Shown here piece after piece: positions 52,601 through 64,000 of a stretch of DNA of 64,000 bases. Position 1 is the first letter of the stretch; the number at the start of each line of letters is the position of its first letter. A model generated the notes under the pieces. It ran no database searches, had not been told where the DNA came from, and saw only the letters and a program-made list of their open reading frames with translations. Position numbers and translations under genes: made by a program. Origin of the DNA: Enoplosus armatus (taxonomy: Eukaryota; Chordata; Actinopteri; Centrarchiformes; Enoplosidae); contig NC_092186.1 of NCBI RefSeq assembly GCF_043641665.1, positions 24,367,001 to 24,431,000 on the forward strand. Direction: 5' to 3'.

Positions 52601-55600
52601 CGTCTAGTGTGAGTGAGGCGTCGTGAATTTGAACGTGCTGCTCTGAAGGTTTTAAGCCTCCTTAAAAGTAGAGAAGTGTGTCGTGGCGTGTCGTCTCCAG
52701 TAGTAGGAATTCAAAAGTTATTAGATAATTAAAATTTTTCTGTACCCTCTGAATCCCATCAAGTAAAATAATAACAGTATAAAGCTGGAAATTGGTCAGT
52801 TGATTAATCACTGATATAGCTGAGAACGTAACACCAAAGACGTCAAAAATGGAGGCAAACGAAGATTCTTGTGCATCATCAGTATCAAGTTTCTTTTCCA
52901 CGTGGCGTTTTGCTTCCAGGCGCGTGACGGAGCTCCTCGCCCAGGACTGGAGTTTGTCGGCCAAGCTCCGCCTGCCAGCCATCAGCCGCCTGCAGAAGGT
53001 CCACAACGTTGACATGGCGTTGCAAGTGCTCAAAAGCAAAGGGGTCGACCTCAAGGACGAACACGGTAATTGTGCTCAACCTGAAAGCATTCAGTGTTTT
53101 TTTTTTCCTGTGTGTTTTCCCCCGATCACGGGACCAAACCCAAAGATATTCAATTTACAATGACAAGAAACTGACAAAATCCGAATCCTCACATATTGAG
53201 AAGGACGAACCAGAGAACGTTTTGCGTTGAAAGTTGTTTATTAAGCAAACATGGCAGTTCACTGGTGCGGCTTGAAGGTATTTAAGTACTGCTTCTTTAC
53301 TTACAGGCTCCACCATTGATTCCAGAGACATTGTGGATGGACACAGGGAGAAGACCCTGAGCCTCTTGTGGAAAATCATCTTCGCATTTCACGTGCGTAT
53401 CCGACTCTGTTTCCAGTTTGCCGGTAGCTCACTGAATTCTCGTCCATGGAAAGCGTTGATTGACATGCAGTCATCAAATTTGTTCAGGTGGAAGTGATTT
53501 TGGACAAGGATCAGCTGAGGGAGGAAATTGGCTTCCTGAAGAGAACCTTGAGGACCAAACGGAGGCTGGCGTCTCTGAGGGCCCATCGGGGCCTTCAGCC
53601 CAGTCCTGCAAAGACCACGGTGGCGTACGAACGCAGCAGCACTAAGATCGCCCTGCTGATGGACTGGGTCCGAGCTGTGTGTGACTTCTACAACCTGAAG
53701 GTGAGTTTGAAATGTTTGTTTTGTGTCCGTCTTGTTCGGCAGGATGCAGTGTTGCTTTGTTCACCTACTGTACTTCGTCATCTGATGTATTATTGACCTG
53801 TTATTCTGTTGTGGCGCTGTGCTGTATCATTGGTGGTGGTTTCACCTGAAAAGACTTTCGAGAGTTAAAAATTCAACTTCGGTGTTTGGTTTGAAATGGC
53901 ACACCAAAATCAGTATTGCCGGTTTGGACTATGAGTTTACAATCAGAGGTCCATCAGTAAATGTCTCATCTGTTTGATCTGTATTTGTATCTGTAGGTGC
54001 TGCCACCTGCATTTTGTCCCTGTTACAGCTGACTAAATATATTTGAAACTCCAATGTAACACACAGTAGGATTCCAGCACTTTACAGTCTGGTAAATGGC
54101 GAATAAGTGGACTACGCTGAACAAAATGTGATAGTGTTAACTGATGGGCTCTCTCACTGCTGCTGAGTTTGTTTAATATTCCTAGCCCCACTGTATTAAA
54201 ATGGAGGCTCAGCTCTTTATTTACCCGTTGCCACGGTGAATCATAGTATTGGGGCTCCATTGATTTTTTTGATTTTTTTTTTTTTTTCCATTCACCACAC
54301 ACGTGCTTAACTCACAGTGAACATACTCGGAGTCGATTTGAACGAACTCTGATCAGCTACTCTAGAGTTTCCCGTCTCAGGGTTCATCAACTCAGAGTTC
54401 AGGGTTATGCTCAGAGTTTGTTAAACCTGCTTTCTGGAATAGACGAAAACACATCGTCTCTGTGCCTTTTTAAGAACCTTTTTAGTAGTTTGATACCTGC
54501 ATCCCTGAAATGAAACATTAGCCTTTAACAAGTCTGTCACAGGTTAATTGGAAATATACTTTTAAACAAGAGAACAGCAGATGGTCACACCCAACAATTA
54601 GTCCAATTTGCAGTTACCATTAAGGGACTTAATGAGGGAGAGATTTTCTCTGTTAGTACCTTTTTTTTTATTTTTTTTTATATATATATCCACTGTACAT
54701 CTGACATGACATCAGCACAGCGTAACCTCGGACCTCCATCTAAACACGGCACAACAACCAGTAACCGCGGTGCGTTGTCTGTCTGTGCAGGCGGAGAACT
54801 TCACCGTGACGTTCTCAGACGGCCGCGTCCTCTGCTACCTTATCCACCACTACCACCCCAGTCTCCTGCCAGGGGAGGCCGTCAGCCACAGCACCACTCA
54901 GACTGTCGAGTGCTCGGCGAGGGGCCGCCTGGAGCTCAACTGCTCAGCCAGCGACTCCGACGACTCGTTTGACTCCTCGCCGACGGGCCTGAACGGTACT
55001 CGTCAGCCGTGTCTTCAGTGCAATTGTCTGTTTAGACGTGTAGTGGATCTTTGTACATCACGTCAAAGACGGTCTATAGAAGATGACGCATTACAAGCTG
55101 CGCCAGTGGTATGAACTCGTATATACTTCCTGACACCCCCTCCGCCTTTTTCTTTTCTTTTCTTTTTTTTTCGTGAACAGGCCCAGATTCACCGTCAGTG
55201 GAATTTAAAGAGCTACTGGAGAATGAGAAAAACAACTTCAGACTGGTCAACGCTGCTGTGTCTTTCCTTGGCGGAGTTCCTGCCATGATCAACCCGGCTG
55301 ACATGTCCAACACCATCCCCAATGAAAAGGTGAGACCCGGCAGGAGGTTTTCACCCCCCTCTGCTGCAATTCTTTTTTTTTTTTTTATTCTTTTGAATCT
55401 GTCTTTCCAAATATGACAAATTCACTGACTATTTTAAAGGATAAAGTAATCAGGGTTGAGAGCAATGGACCGTCGCCATGAAAACTGTCGCTTTAAATCC
55501 ATCATTAAATCTTTTTAAACTCAGAATATGGGGAAAAAAAACCAAAAAAACCCATCCACAGTGATTTTGAAAAATAAAAAATATACCAAAGATGTCTGAA

Positions 55601-58600
55601 AATTAGCGTCAAGACCAGAGTGAAATGTTACACCTCTTCCCTCATCCACATGTCTTTATTTCCAGGTTGTGATGTCTTACCTGTCCTTCCTGTGTGCTCG
55701 TCTTTTGGACCTGCGGAACGAAACCAGAGCAGCTCGGGTCATACAGGGCGCCTGGAGGAAATACAGTTTAAAGAAAGATCTACAGCTCTACAAGGTCGGT
55801 TCAATGTTTGCTGCGACTGCTAAGTGATGGCGTTTTATTCATAAATTTATTTTTGCGAATCGAACTCAATCGTGTGTGTGTGTGTGTGTTTGTGTGTGTA
55901 CAATAAAAACAAGTCATTTCTGTCACTGCTGTTGGTGATATTGAACTAAATAAGATATTTGAATAATTAACTCACAATTAAGTTTGTGATATAGTCATCG
56001 AGCACCGTGCTATCTTTGAATTATTAAAAAGGTCAATCGGATGCACAAACCTGAGAATGAGTCCGTCTCCTTCTCTTAAAGCGTCTATAATCGATATGTT
56101 TAGGATAACAATGTATCAAGTGACCGTGAAAACGATGCGACAGTGTGAAAGGTGTCCCTCCGTAGTGGCGAACCTACAGAGAATTATCAGCCCGATCTGC
56201 CGCTCCCCTTGACTCCACATGCTTTTAAGGAGTTTAATCTCATTGTTTAGCCGTCCGGCCTGCAGCTTCACTGTTCTGCTTCACTCACACCACTCCCACA
56301 GACCACAGCAGGCAGCTGTTTTCGGTGGAAAAAGTTTTAAAAACTGCTGCTCAGCACCAAACAGCAGACATACAAAGTTGGCGACTAGCTGGTGAACATA
56401 GTGGGAAATTTAGCAGCTGAGAGAGTGAATACTGGAAAATCTAATTTCTGTTCTATCCTTCACCTTCTGAAAACCAAAAAATGCTGTAAAGGTTTTTGTT
56501 GCACTGGTATTTCAGATAAGTTGCATAGCACCTGTTCTGAAGGTTAGTCATGAATAACAACAGCAATTCCTTTCCTGTTTGAATACAGGAAAGAAACTTG
56601 GCTGCCGTGAAAATCCAAGTAGTTGTGAGGAGATTTCTCCAAAAGCGAAGCGCTCAGAGGCAGAATCAATCTGCCGTCGTCATCCAATCAGCCTGGAGGG
56701 GTTACGTAGCCCGCAACAGGCTGAGGCTGAGGGAAGAGGCTCAACTTCGGGCTCTGCAGCACGAAGCCGCAACTGTCATCCAGGTGAGCGTGTATTCCAT
56801 ATGTGAGAATGCAGGGGGTTGTTAACAAAATATAAAATGACCAAGTTGTACATGATAAACCATTTTACTGTTTGCGTAAATATCTAGAATTGATTCAAAA
56901 ATATCACGTAACGGACATTACAGTGGAAATAGAAGAGTATTTTTCAGCATTCTCAGGCGTTGATGGTTTTGACTTCCTCCATTTAGTGTTTTTTTTTTTA
57001 CAACTGGGATCACTGCCTGAGGTAAGAAAGAGTTTGGCCAATGGCACAGTGATGTTGGTCCTGAATTTAAATGCTGCCTTGTCAACATTTGCGATTTTGC
57101 TTTTGTTTTTGGCAATTTCGGTGTCATAATGTTTCATAATGACGCCTTCCTGTGTAGTAGTTCTTTAAAAAGATGGTTCTGACGTTGTCCCTACAGGCCC
57201 AATGGAGGATGTTTTGGGCCACGAGGGCTTACCGACGCCTCAGCTACTACGCCATTGTCGTCCAAGCACAATGGCGAATGAGGAGGGCAGCCTCTGCTTA
57301 TGGAAGAATCTACTGGGCAGCGACAGTCATTCAGAAGCACTCGCGAGCGTGGGCTCTTGCAAGAAGACTTCGGGAACATTACCTCTCCCTCAGATCTGCA
57401 GTGGTGAAAATACAGAGAGGGTACAGAAGATGGAAAACCCGGAAAGCGGAAAAGGAAAACCGTGCTGCCAACGTGATACAAGCTGCGTTCAAGAAATGGT
57501 TCGAGGAAAAGGTGGCCGAAAGAACTGCGGCTGCTGTAAGGATCCAGTCTTGCTATAGGATGCAGAGGTGTCTCCGTCAGTACAGAAAGATCAAGACGAG
57601 CACTGTGCTCATTCAAGCCCGATACAGAGGTCACGCACAAAGGCGCTGCTTTCAGATGTTGAAGCTGCAGCAGCACTCTGCTATTGTCCTTCAGAGTGCC
57701 TTCAGAGGGCACGCTGTCAGAAAACAGGTGGAGAAGATGAGATGCGCTGCAGTCATAATCCAACGCTGGTTCAGGGCCTCTGTGGAAAGAGACATGGCAA
57801 AGCAAATGTTTGCGAGGATGAAATGTGCCGCCATTACCATACAGGCAGCTTATCGTGGAAAAGTGGCTCGGGACTCCGTGAAAAAACAGCACAAGGCAGC
57901 AACAGCAATCCAGGCGGCTTTTAGGAAGTGTGCCGCCCAAAGGCGCTACCTTCTCTTGAGAAAAGCCGCAGCTGTGATACAGCAAAAGTACAGGGCCACG
58001 GTTTTGGCTCGTAACGCGAAGAAGGGTTATGATGCTCTTAGAAACGCCGCGCTCACTATACAGGCTAACTGGAGAGGCAGAGCTGACAGGAACAGGATGG
58101 AAAAGCGGCATCAGTGTGCAACACTGGTACAGGCTTACTACCGTCGGCACAAAGCGCAAGCAGAGTACAGGTCCAAGAAGGCCGCGGCTGTAATCGTACA
58201 GCATCACTACAGAGCTTATGTGGCTGGAAAGGAGATGAGGAAAGCATACCTGCGTACGAGAGCAGCCTGCGTTACTCTCCAAGCTGCATTCAGAGCGATG
58301 AGAGTTCGGACAGAGCTGCGGGAAAAGCACCGGGCAGCGACTGTCATTCAGGCTTTGGCTAAGATGTTTTCATGTAGGAAACGATTTCTTCTCCTACAAA
58401 GTGCAGCGATTATCGTCCAAAGCCGATACAGAGCTCTTCTCACCTGCAGGGCACAGAAAAATGAATACAGAGAGCTAAAGCAGGCCGCCACAAAGATACA
58501 AGCCGCCTACCGGGGATTTAGAGTGAGAGAAGACCTAAAGAAGAGGCACAGCGCTGCCAGAGCAATCCAAGCCCAATTCAGAATGCACAGAATGCGTATG

Positions 58601-61600
58601 GCTTACCTTGCCACCAAGTGCGCTGCCATCATTATTCAGCAGCGCTACAGGGCCAAGATGCTCAGAGATCAACAGACGCAGAGGTACAGAACAATGAGAT
58701 CCGCGGCCGTAGTCATCCAGGCAGCCCATCGTGGCCACAGGGCCAGGAGGAAGATTGCAGAGATGCACCAAGCTGCTGCAATCATTCAGAGAAAGTTTCT
58801 CACCATTCGGGATAGGAAAAGGTTCCTAGCTATCAAGGCAGCAGCTTTGGTTTGTCAGCAGAGGTACAGAGCAGTGACCCTTGCCAGAAAGGACCACTTG
58901 GACTATCTGTCAAAGCGCACAGCAGTCATTTGTCTGCAGGCAGCCTACAGAGGATTTGAGGTCAGAAAGCAGTTGCGTACCCAGCATGCAGCAGCCGTAA
59001 CAATTCAGTCTCACTTCCGAAGGCACCAGCAGAGAACCAAATACAAGATGCTCCGCTGGGCTGCCAATGTACTGCAAGCACGTTACAGGGCCAACAAGAA
59101 AATGAGCGAGGAGATGCGAGCCCTGAGCGCCAAGAGAAATGCTGCTGTTGTCTTACAAGCTTCCTTCCGTGGAATGAAATCCAGAAGAATCATCAGACAA
59201 AGGCATCGGGCTGCCAGTGTTGTCCAGACAGCTTACAGGGCACACTGTGAGCGCAAGCAGTATCTTACTTTGAAGTACTCTGCACTCACCATTCAGCGGA
59301 GGTATCGGGCTACTGTAGCAGCTAAAGCACAAAGAGCACGATACCTGGAAATGTGCGGCGCAGCCATCGTCCTTCAGGCAGCTTTCAGAGGGCAGCAGGT
59401 CAGAAAGGAGGTTGCCCGTTGGCATCAGGCCGCCACTGTGATCCAGTCTGCATTCAGAAAGTACAGTAAGGAAGTCAAATTCCAGGCCATGCGTCTCTCC
59501 GCCGTTATCATCCAGAGATACTACCGCTCCTGTGTCCTTCAAAGACGAGACAGAGAAAAGTTCCTGACAATGAAACGGTCCACCGTCGCCCTTCAGGCAG
59601 CATTCAGAGGCTGGTGTGTCAGGAGGGACGTTGGCCGACAAAATCAAGCTGCCGTTGTGATCCAGTCGAGCTGGAGGTGCTCGGTGCGGAGGCGGATCTT
59701 CCTAAGGAAGAGGGAGGCGGCTGTGAAACTTCAGCGGAGGTATCGGGCTACTGTAGCGGCAAAGGGACAAATGAAACGATACCAGCAAATGGGCAGAGCA
59801 GCAGTCATCCTTCAGGCAGCATACAGAGGCCAGCAGGTCAGAAAGAAGGTTGCTCATTGGCATCAAGCTGCCACTCTTATACAGTCTGTATTCAGAAAGC
59901 ACAGAGAGGAAGTCAAATTCCAGGCCATGCGCTTGTCCGCCGTTATCATCCAGAGATGCTACCGCTCCTGTGTCCTTCAGAGGAAAGAAAGGGAGAAATT
60001 CCTGACAGCGAGACATGCAGCCATTATTCTTCAGGCAGCTTTCAGAGGTTATCGTGTGCGAAGCAGCACTGCCAAGATGCACAGGGCGGCTACTGTCATT
60101 CAAGCAAACTTCAAGAAGCACAAACGGCAATCAGCCTTTAGGAAACTCCGCTGGGCCGCCTGCGTTATGCAACAGAGGTTTAGAGCTCAGAGACAGAGAA
60201 ACGTTGAGGTAAAACATTATCAACAGCTCAGAAAAGCTGCTGTGGCATTACAGGCTGCATATCGTGGAATGAAATCCAGACAAATCGTCAGACAAAAGCA
60301 TCATGCTGCAAGTGTTCTCCAGAGAGCCTACAAAACGCACTGCGAACACAAGCAGTACCTTGCCTTAAAATCCTCCGTCCTCGCAATTCAGCAGAGGTAT
60401 CGGGCTACTGTAGCAGCAAAAGAACAAATGCAAAAGTACCAAAAACTGCGCAGTGCTGCTGCTGTCCTTCAGGCAGCTTTCAGAGGCCAGCAGGTCAGGA
60501 AAGACGTGGCTCGCCGGCATCGGGCCGCCACTGTGATCCAGTCTGCATTCAGAAAGTACAGTATGGAAGTCAGATTCCAGGCCATGCGTCTGTCCGCCAT
60601 TATCATCCAGAGATACTGTCGGGCAACTGCTCTTCAAAGACGAGACAGAGAAAACTTCCTAAAAATGAGAAATTCGGCCGTCATCCTTCAGGCAGATTTC
60701 AGAGGGCAGCAGGTCAGGAAAGACGTGGCTCGCCGGCATCGGGCCGCCACTGTGATCCAGTCTGCATTCAGAAAGCACAGAGAGGAAGTCAAATTCCACG
60801 CCACGCGTCTGTCCGCCGTTATCATCCAGAGATACTACCGCTCCTGTGTTCTGCAAAGACAAGACAGAGAAAAGTTCCTAAAAATTAGACATTCGGCCAT
60901 TATTCTTCAGGCAGCTTTCAGAGGTCACAGTGTGCGAAGCAGCACTGCCAAGATGCACAGGGCGGCTACTGTCATTCAAGCAAACTTCAAGAGGCATAAA
61001 CAGCAGTCAGCCTTCAGGAGACAATGCTGGGCGGTATGTGTCTTACAGCAGAGGTTTAGAGCTCAGAGACTGAGAAACATTGAGATAAAACGTTATCAGG
61101 AGGTTAGGAAAGCTGCTGTTAATCTACAAGCTTCCTTCCGTGGCATGAAATCCAGAAGAATCATCAGACAAAGGCGTCATGCTGCCAGTGTTGTCCAGAG
61201 AGCTTACAGGGCACACTGTGAGCGCAAGCAGTATCTTACTTTGAAGTACTCTGCACTCACCATTCAGCGGAGGTATCGGGCTACTGTAGCAGCTAAAGCA
61301 CAAAGAGCACAACACCTGGAAATGTGCGGCGCAGCCATCGTCCTTCAGGCAGCTTTCAGAGGGCAGCAGGTCAGAAAGGAGGTTGCCCGTTGGCATCAGG
61401 CCGCCACTGTGATCCAGTCTGCATTCAGAAAGTACAGTAAAGAAGTCAAATTCCAGGCCATGCGTCTCTCCGCCGTTATCATCCAGAGATACTACCGCTC
61501 CTGTGTCCTTCAAAGACGAGACAGAGAAAAGTTCCTGACAATGAAACGGTCCACCGTCGCCCTTCAGGCAGCATTCAGAGGCTGGTGTGTCAGGAGGGAC

Positions 61601-63846
61601 GTTGGCCGACAAAATCAAGCTGCCGTTGTGATCCAGTCGAGCTGGAGGTGCTCGGTGCGGAGGCGGATCTTCCAAAGGAAGAGGGAGGCGGCTGTGAAAC
61701 TTCAGCGGAGGGTCCGGGCAGTGCAGCTCGGCAGGTCGGAGAGGAACAACTACACCCGCATGAGACAAGCTGCTATCACGCTTCAGACACACTGCCGAGC
61801 CTGGACCGCAAGACGACAGGTAATGGGGCTTAATTTGAAGTTCATGCATTTATTAACCTAATAGACACTTGAAAGTTGTAGACACCATCATGTCTGTTAA
61901 GAAGTGAACATATTAACATGTCCTTTGCATGCCATTCTGTTTCAGGCACTAGAGGTAGCCAAGGCCGAGAGGAGGCTCCGTTTCACGTCGGTGGTCTTCC
62001 ATCATCTCAGTGCCATAAAGATCCAAAGAGCTCTGAGAGCCCACTGGGCTTTGGAGTGGGCCAAAAGGCAAATCCTCTCTGTCATCACCATACAGGTACA
62101 GCAACACAGCGCCACAAAAGCCACTTTTCAAACCAAAAGTACTTTAGTGCTCCGATGAAGTTTAAAACGAGTAAATCAGTGAAGAGCACAACATTCATTA
62201 AAAAAAACCAACAAATGTTTTTCCTCCTAGCGATGGGTGAGAGCGAGGCAGCAGAGGAGCCGGTATCTGGAGGACAGGAGGAAGGTGGTTCTAGCCCAGA
62301 GAGCAGTCAAGCGCTGGTTAGACCGTCGCCGCGAAGCTGCGTCAGTCATCCAGCAGGCCATCCGCAAACACCTCCTTCTCAGGCGCCAGAAGAGGGTTCA
62401 ACAGGGAATTGTTAAAGCTCAGGTACTACAGTCAGTGGTGAATTTAGTGCAGATGGCTTCTCTACCCTTTAAAGGACAGGTTCGCAGTTTTTTTCGTCAG
62501 CGGCGCCCACGTGAACGTTGAAACAGGTTTAGCGGTTTGAATGGATGGTATGCCATTTCAACCCTCACAAAATGGTAAACCTCATGTGATCTGATGCACC
62601 AATGATTAGCTAACTCATTTGAGGTTTTTCTTTCATTTGTCTCTCCATCTCCCCCCACCCCCCCCCCCTGCTCTCCCTCCAGGCTCTGTGGAGAGGACAC
62701 CGCTCCCGCCGACTGAATGACAATTCCAAGGTGGTGAAGTTGAGACGCCGTTTACGCAAAGTCTCTGCTGGCATCCGAGAAGAGGACAAACTGGGCAACA
62801 AGACGTCGTCTGCCCTGGACTACCTCCTTCGATACAAACACTTCTCCTACATTCTAGAGGCCCTGAAAAACCTGGGTATGGCTTTGCCCTTTCTGTCAAT
62901 TCACCCATTTGAAGCAACTATGGAGCTTCCTGTTACAGACAGTTTTTTTTTTAGTAGTACCAAGAAGCTTTAGTGGAATAGCAACCTTTATTGTAGCTGA
63001 TGAAGGACAGTGTTTGTAAACTGCAAACGTTTGGGTTTTGGGGGAAAATAACAATGTTGGTGATACAGTATTCAAAATCTGACAAGGAAATATACAGTAT
63101 TTGTAGTACACTTTTGCTTTATAATATATATATATATTTTTTTTTTTTCAAAGTGAAATATCACATCAAAATAATATATTGGATCATGTATTATAAGTGC
63201 TGAACCAAAAGCAACTGGATTTACTGTATAATCTGGAAGACATTTCGCAACCTATCCATGAAGCCTCACCAGCTCTCTCTCATCTGACGGGTCCAAACGC
63301 TGCCGCTACCAGACTACAGAAACGCTAGCCTAACTAAAGCCAGGATTTGGCTATCCGAGATTAGTTCCGCGGTTAAACGGAGTTTGTGGTAATTTGGGAC
63401 ATCTGCGATGGACAATTAACAAGACATCTGTATGAGGTTCAGGGACTTGAGTTCTTCGTGCTGTTGCAGTTATTTCAAACACTTGACCACCCCACCCCAC
63501 CCCACCCCCGCCCAACTGGTCCCACTGTAATTCTGATATCTGCAATAGAGTTGAGCATGAGAAATGGGAAGACTTTTAGGAAGTGTGGGAGAAATGTGTT
63601 GTAGCAAAAGTGCTTGTGTTGACATGCGACTGAGTTCATTGTATAAGAAGACCCTATGTGTGTGTGTGTGTGTGTCTGTGTGTGCGTGCAGAGACCGCCA
63701 CCAGGTTGTCCCCAGAGTGCTGCGAGCGACTGGTAGAGAGTGGCGCCACCAACATCGTCTTCACACTCATCCGCTGCTGCAACAGGAGCGTCCCCTGCAT
63801 GGACGTCATCACCTACTCCATCCAGATCCTCCTCAACCTCTCCAAG
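46685..63846 (+). CDS. aspm: Abnormal spindle microtubule assembly protein (ASPM), 3' end beyond the window
   Basis: Twenty-three exons: 46685-46963, 47110-47253, 47754-49248, 49641-49736, 49826-49927, 50041-50187, 50415-50654, 50742-50809, 50927-51068, 51572-51702, 52433-52608, 52920-53065, 53307-53392, 53488-53700, 54791-54995, 55181-55329, 55666-55794, 56589-56783, 57197-61819, 61946-62095, 62231-62422, 62683-62875, 63692-63846 (3152 codons, no stop yet). ASPM sits at spindle poles and controls spindle orientation and neural progenitor division; loss in humans causes microcephaly. Order: N-terminal ASH domain (about 25-140; [19 protein letters not shown]), [11 protein letters not shown], a Ser/Pro-rich stretch with [27 protein letters not shown], two calponin-homology domains (about 900-1240; [30 protein letters not shown]), then many IQ calmodulin-binding motifs (about 1285-3080) and the start of the ARM-like C-terminus ([24 protein letters not shown]). 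As in human, exon 3 is large and one giant exon (here exon 19, 4.6 kb) encodes most IQ motifs. Remaining exons should lie to the right. Confidence 0.97.
47310..47620 (-). repeat. Dispersed teleost repeat, GGGCTGCAAC family (reverse copy)
   Basis: A fairly complete reverse copy in aspm intron 2, ending AGTTGCAGCCCTA, with 'cttctcaaatgtgaaaatg', 'ttccagattttggactgttt' and 'cattatcttgggttct' blocks. Confidence 0.75.
53141..53226 (+). repeat. Dispersed teleost repeat, GGGCTGCAAC family (fragment)
   Basis: Forward fragment in aspm intron 12 with 'caaagatattcaatttaca' and 'tcctcacatattgagaa', 'accagagaacgttttg' blocks. Confidence 0.65.
59153..59740 (+). repeat. aspm: Recent internal duplication in aspm exon 19, copy 1
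   Basis: This segment recurs at 61124-61711, exactly 1971 bases downstream. By eye I count about nine differences in 588 bases, and about 400 bases in the 3' part differ at only two positions (AGTAAGGAA/AGTAAAGAA, TTCCTAAGG/TTCCAAAGG). Reading frame is kept. Confidence 0.9.
61124..61711 (+). repeat. aspm: Recent internal duplication in aspm exon 19, copy 2
   Basis: Downstream partner of 59153-59740. It diverges abruptly after CAGCGGAGG, where copy 1 continues TATCGGGC and copy 2 continues GTCCGGGC. The much lower divergence than between other IQ units points to recent duplication or gene conversion. Confidence 0.9.
62876..63691. other. aspm intron 22
   Basis: No other gene seen. It contains a short (TA)n and T-run near 63125-63150 and a C/A-rich CCACCCC stretch near 63490-63510. 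Confidence 0.7.
63657..63690 (+). repeat. (GT)n tract at the 3' end of aspm intron 22
   Basis: About 15 GT units with CT/GC interruptions, running directly into the 3' splice site (GTGCGTGCAG|AGACC) of exon 23. Confidence 0.9.
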
Positions 63847-64000
63847 GTACATTTTTTTTTTCCCTCAATGTAATGTTGCCATAAAAAGTAATCATGCTCT
63901 TATGTTTAGGGTGTGAGACATGAAGGTCACATGAAATGTGGTGATCAGTTGACTTTGTAAAAGGTTTTTCCTTATCGCCTGATGGTAAGAAGGTACTGTT

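Larger units (their letters stand above)
57197..61819 (+). repeat. aspm: aspm exon 19: tandem IQ-motif array with 219-bp period
   Basis: The 4623-bp exon encodes IQ motifs of the type [24 protein letters not shown] and [12 protein letters not shown], repeating as a 23+27+23 residue triplet, a 73-residue (219-bp) unit. Nearly identical words recur at offsets of 876, 1095 and 1971 bases, which are 4, 5 and 9 times 219. The array is one uninterrupted frame. Opposite-strand frames of up to 379 codons are by-products of its composition. Confidence 0.92.

Noticed and set aside
57191..58330. 379-codon minus-strand frame opposite the aspm IQ exon
   Set aside because: It is the antisense shadow of a repetitive coding exon; it has no start context, splice structure or family resemblance.

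Overview
This is a nuclear genomic window from a ray-finned (teleost, probably percomorph-type) fish. The evidence is multi-exon genes with GT-AG introns, fish-type protein sequences, very abundant (AC)n/(GT)n microsatellites and several typical teleost interspersed repeats and MITEs. Four protein-coding genes and one tRNA gene can be supported. No complete gene is visible in the first 11 kb, and nothing prokaryotic or viral was seen.

Layout. 1-8.8 kb: gene-poor, with degraded interspersed repeats, a non-LTR retrotransposon reverse transcriptase fragment and microsatellites. 8.8-9.3 kb: a CpG-rich promoter-like block, perhaps the first exon of a minus-strand gene lying outside the window. 9.3-14.7 kb: repeats, including a decayed piggyBac-type transposon (12396-14201) nested in an older dispersed repeat. 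14.77-21.16 kb (+): a 12-exon gene for a methylcrotonoyl-CoA carboxylase beta-like protein of 571 aa whose C-terminal active-site motifs are altered. 22.87-32.03 kb (-): rpe65, 14 exons, 532 aa, tail-to-tail with the carboxylase-like gene. 35.28-44.10 kb (-): depdc1, 12 exons, 849 aa. 45.82-45.89 kb (-): tRNA-His(GTG). 46.69 kb to the right edge (+): aspm, 23 exons readable (3152 codons), with the last exons beyond the window.

The rpe65-depdc1 adjacency matches the human RPE65-DEPDC1 neighbourhood. depdc1 and aspm, both mitotic genes in vertebrates, lie head to head 2.6 kb apart, and each upstream region carries CCAAT boxes next to a TTTGAA (CHR-like) element, as expected for G2/M-phase promoters. 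The reading frame stays open through every exon junction proposed for all four genes, and each complete CDS sums to a multiple of three.

Most interesting observations. (1) On the sense strand, (AC)n tracts sit just after 5' splice sites and (GT)n tracts sit just before 3' splice sites, with the same polarity in several introns of all four genes. (2) Two different TTAA-targeting elements are inserted at the corresponding TTAA of two copies of one host repeat. (3) The IQ-repeat exon of aspm has a 219-bp (73-residue) period and contains a nearly identical 0.59-kb segment repeated exactly nine periods apart. (4) The carboxylase-like protein looks like a divergent, possibly inactive paralogue. I found no evidence for a wholly new biological system; these are the points that merit checking.
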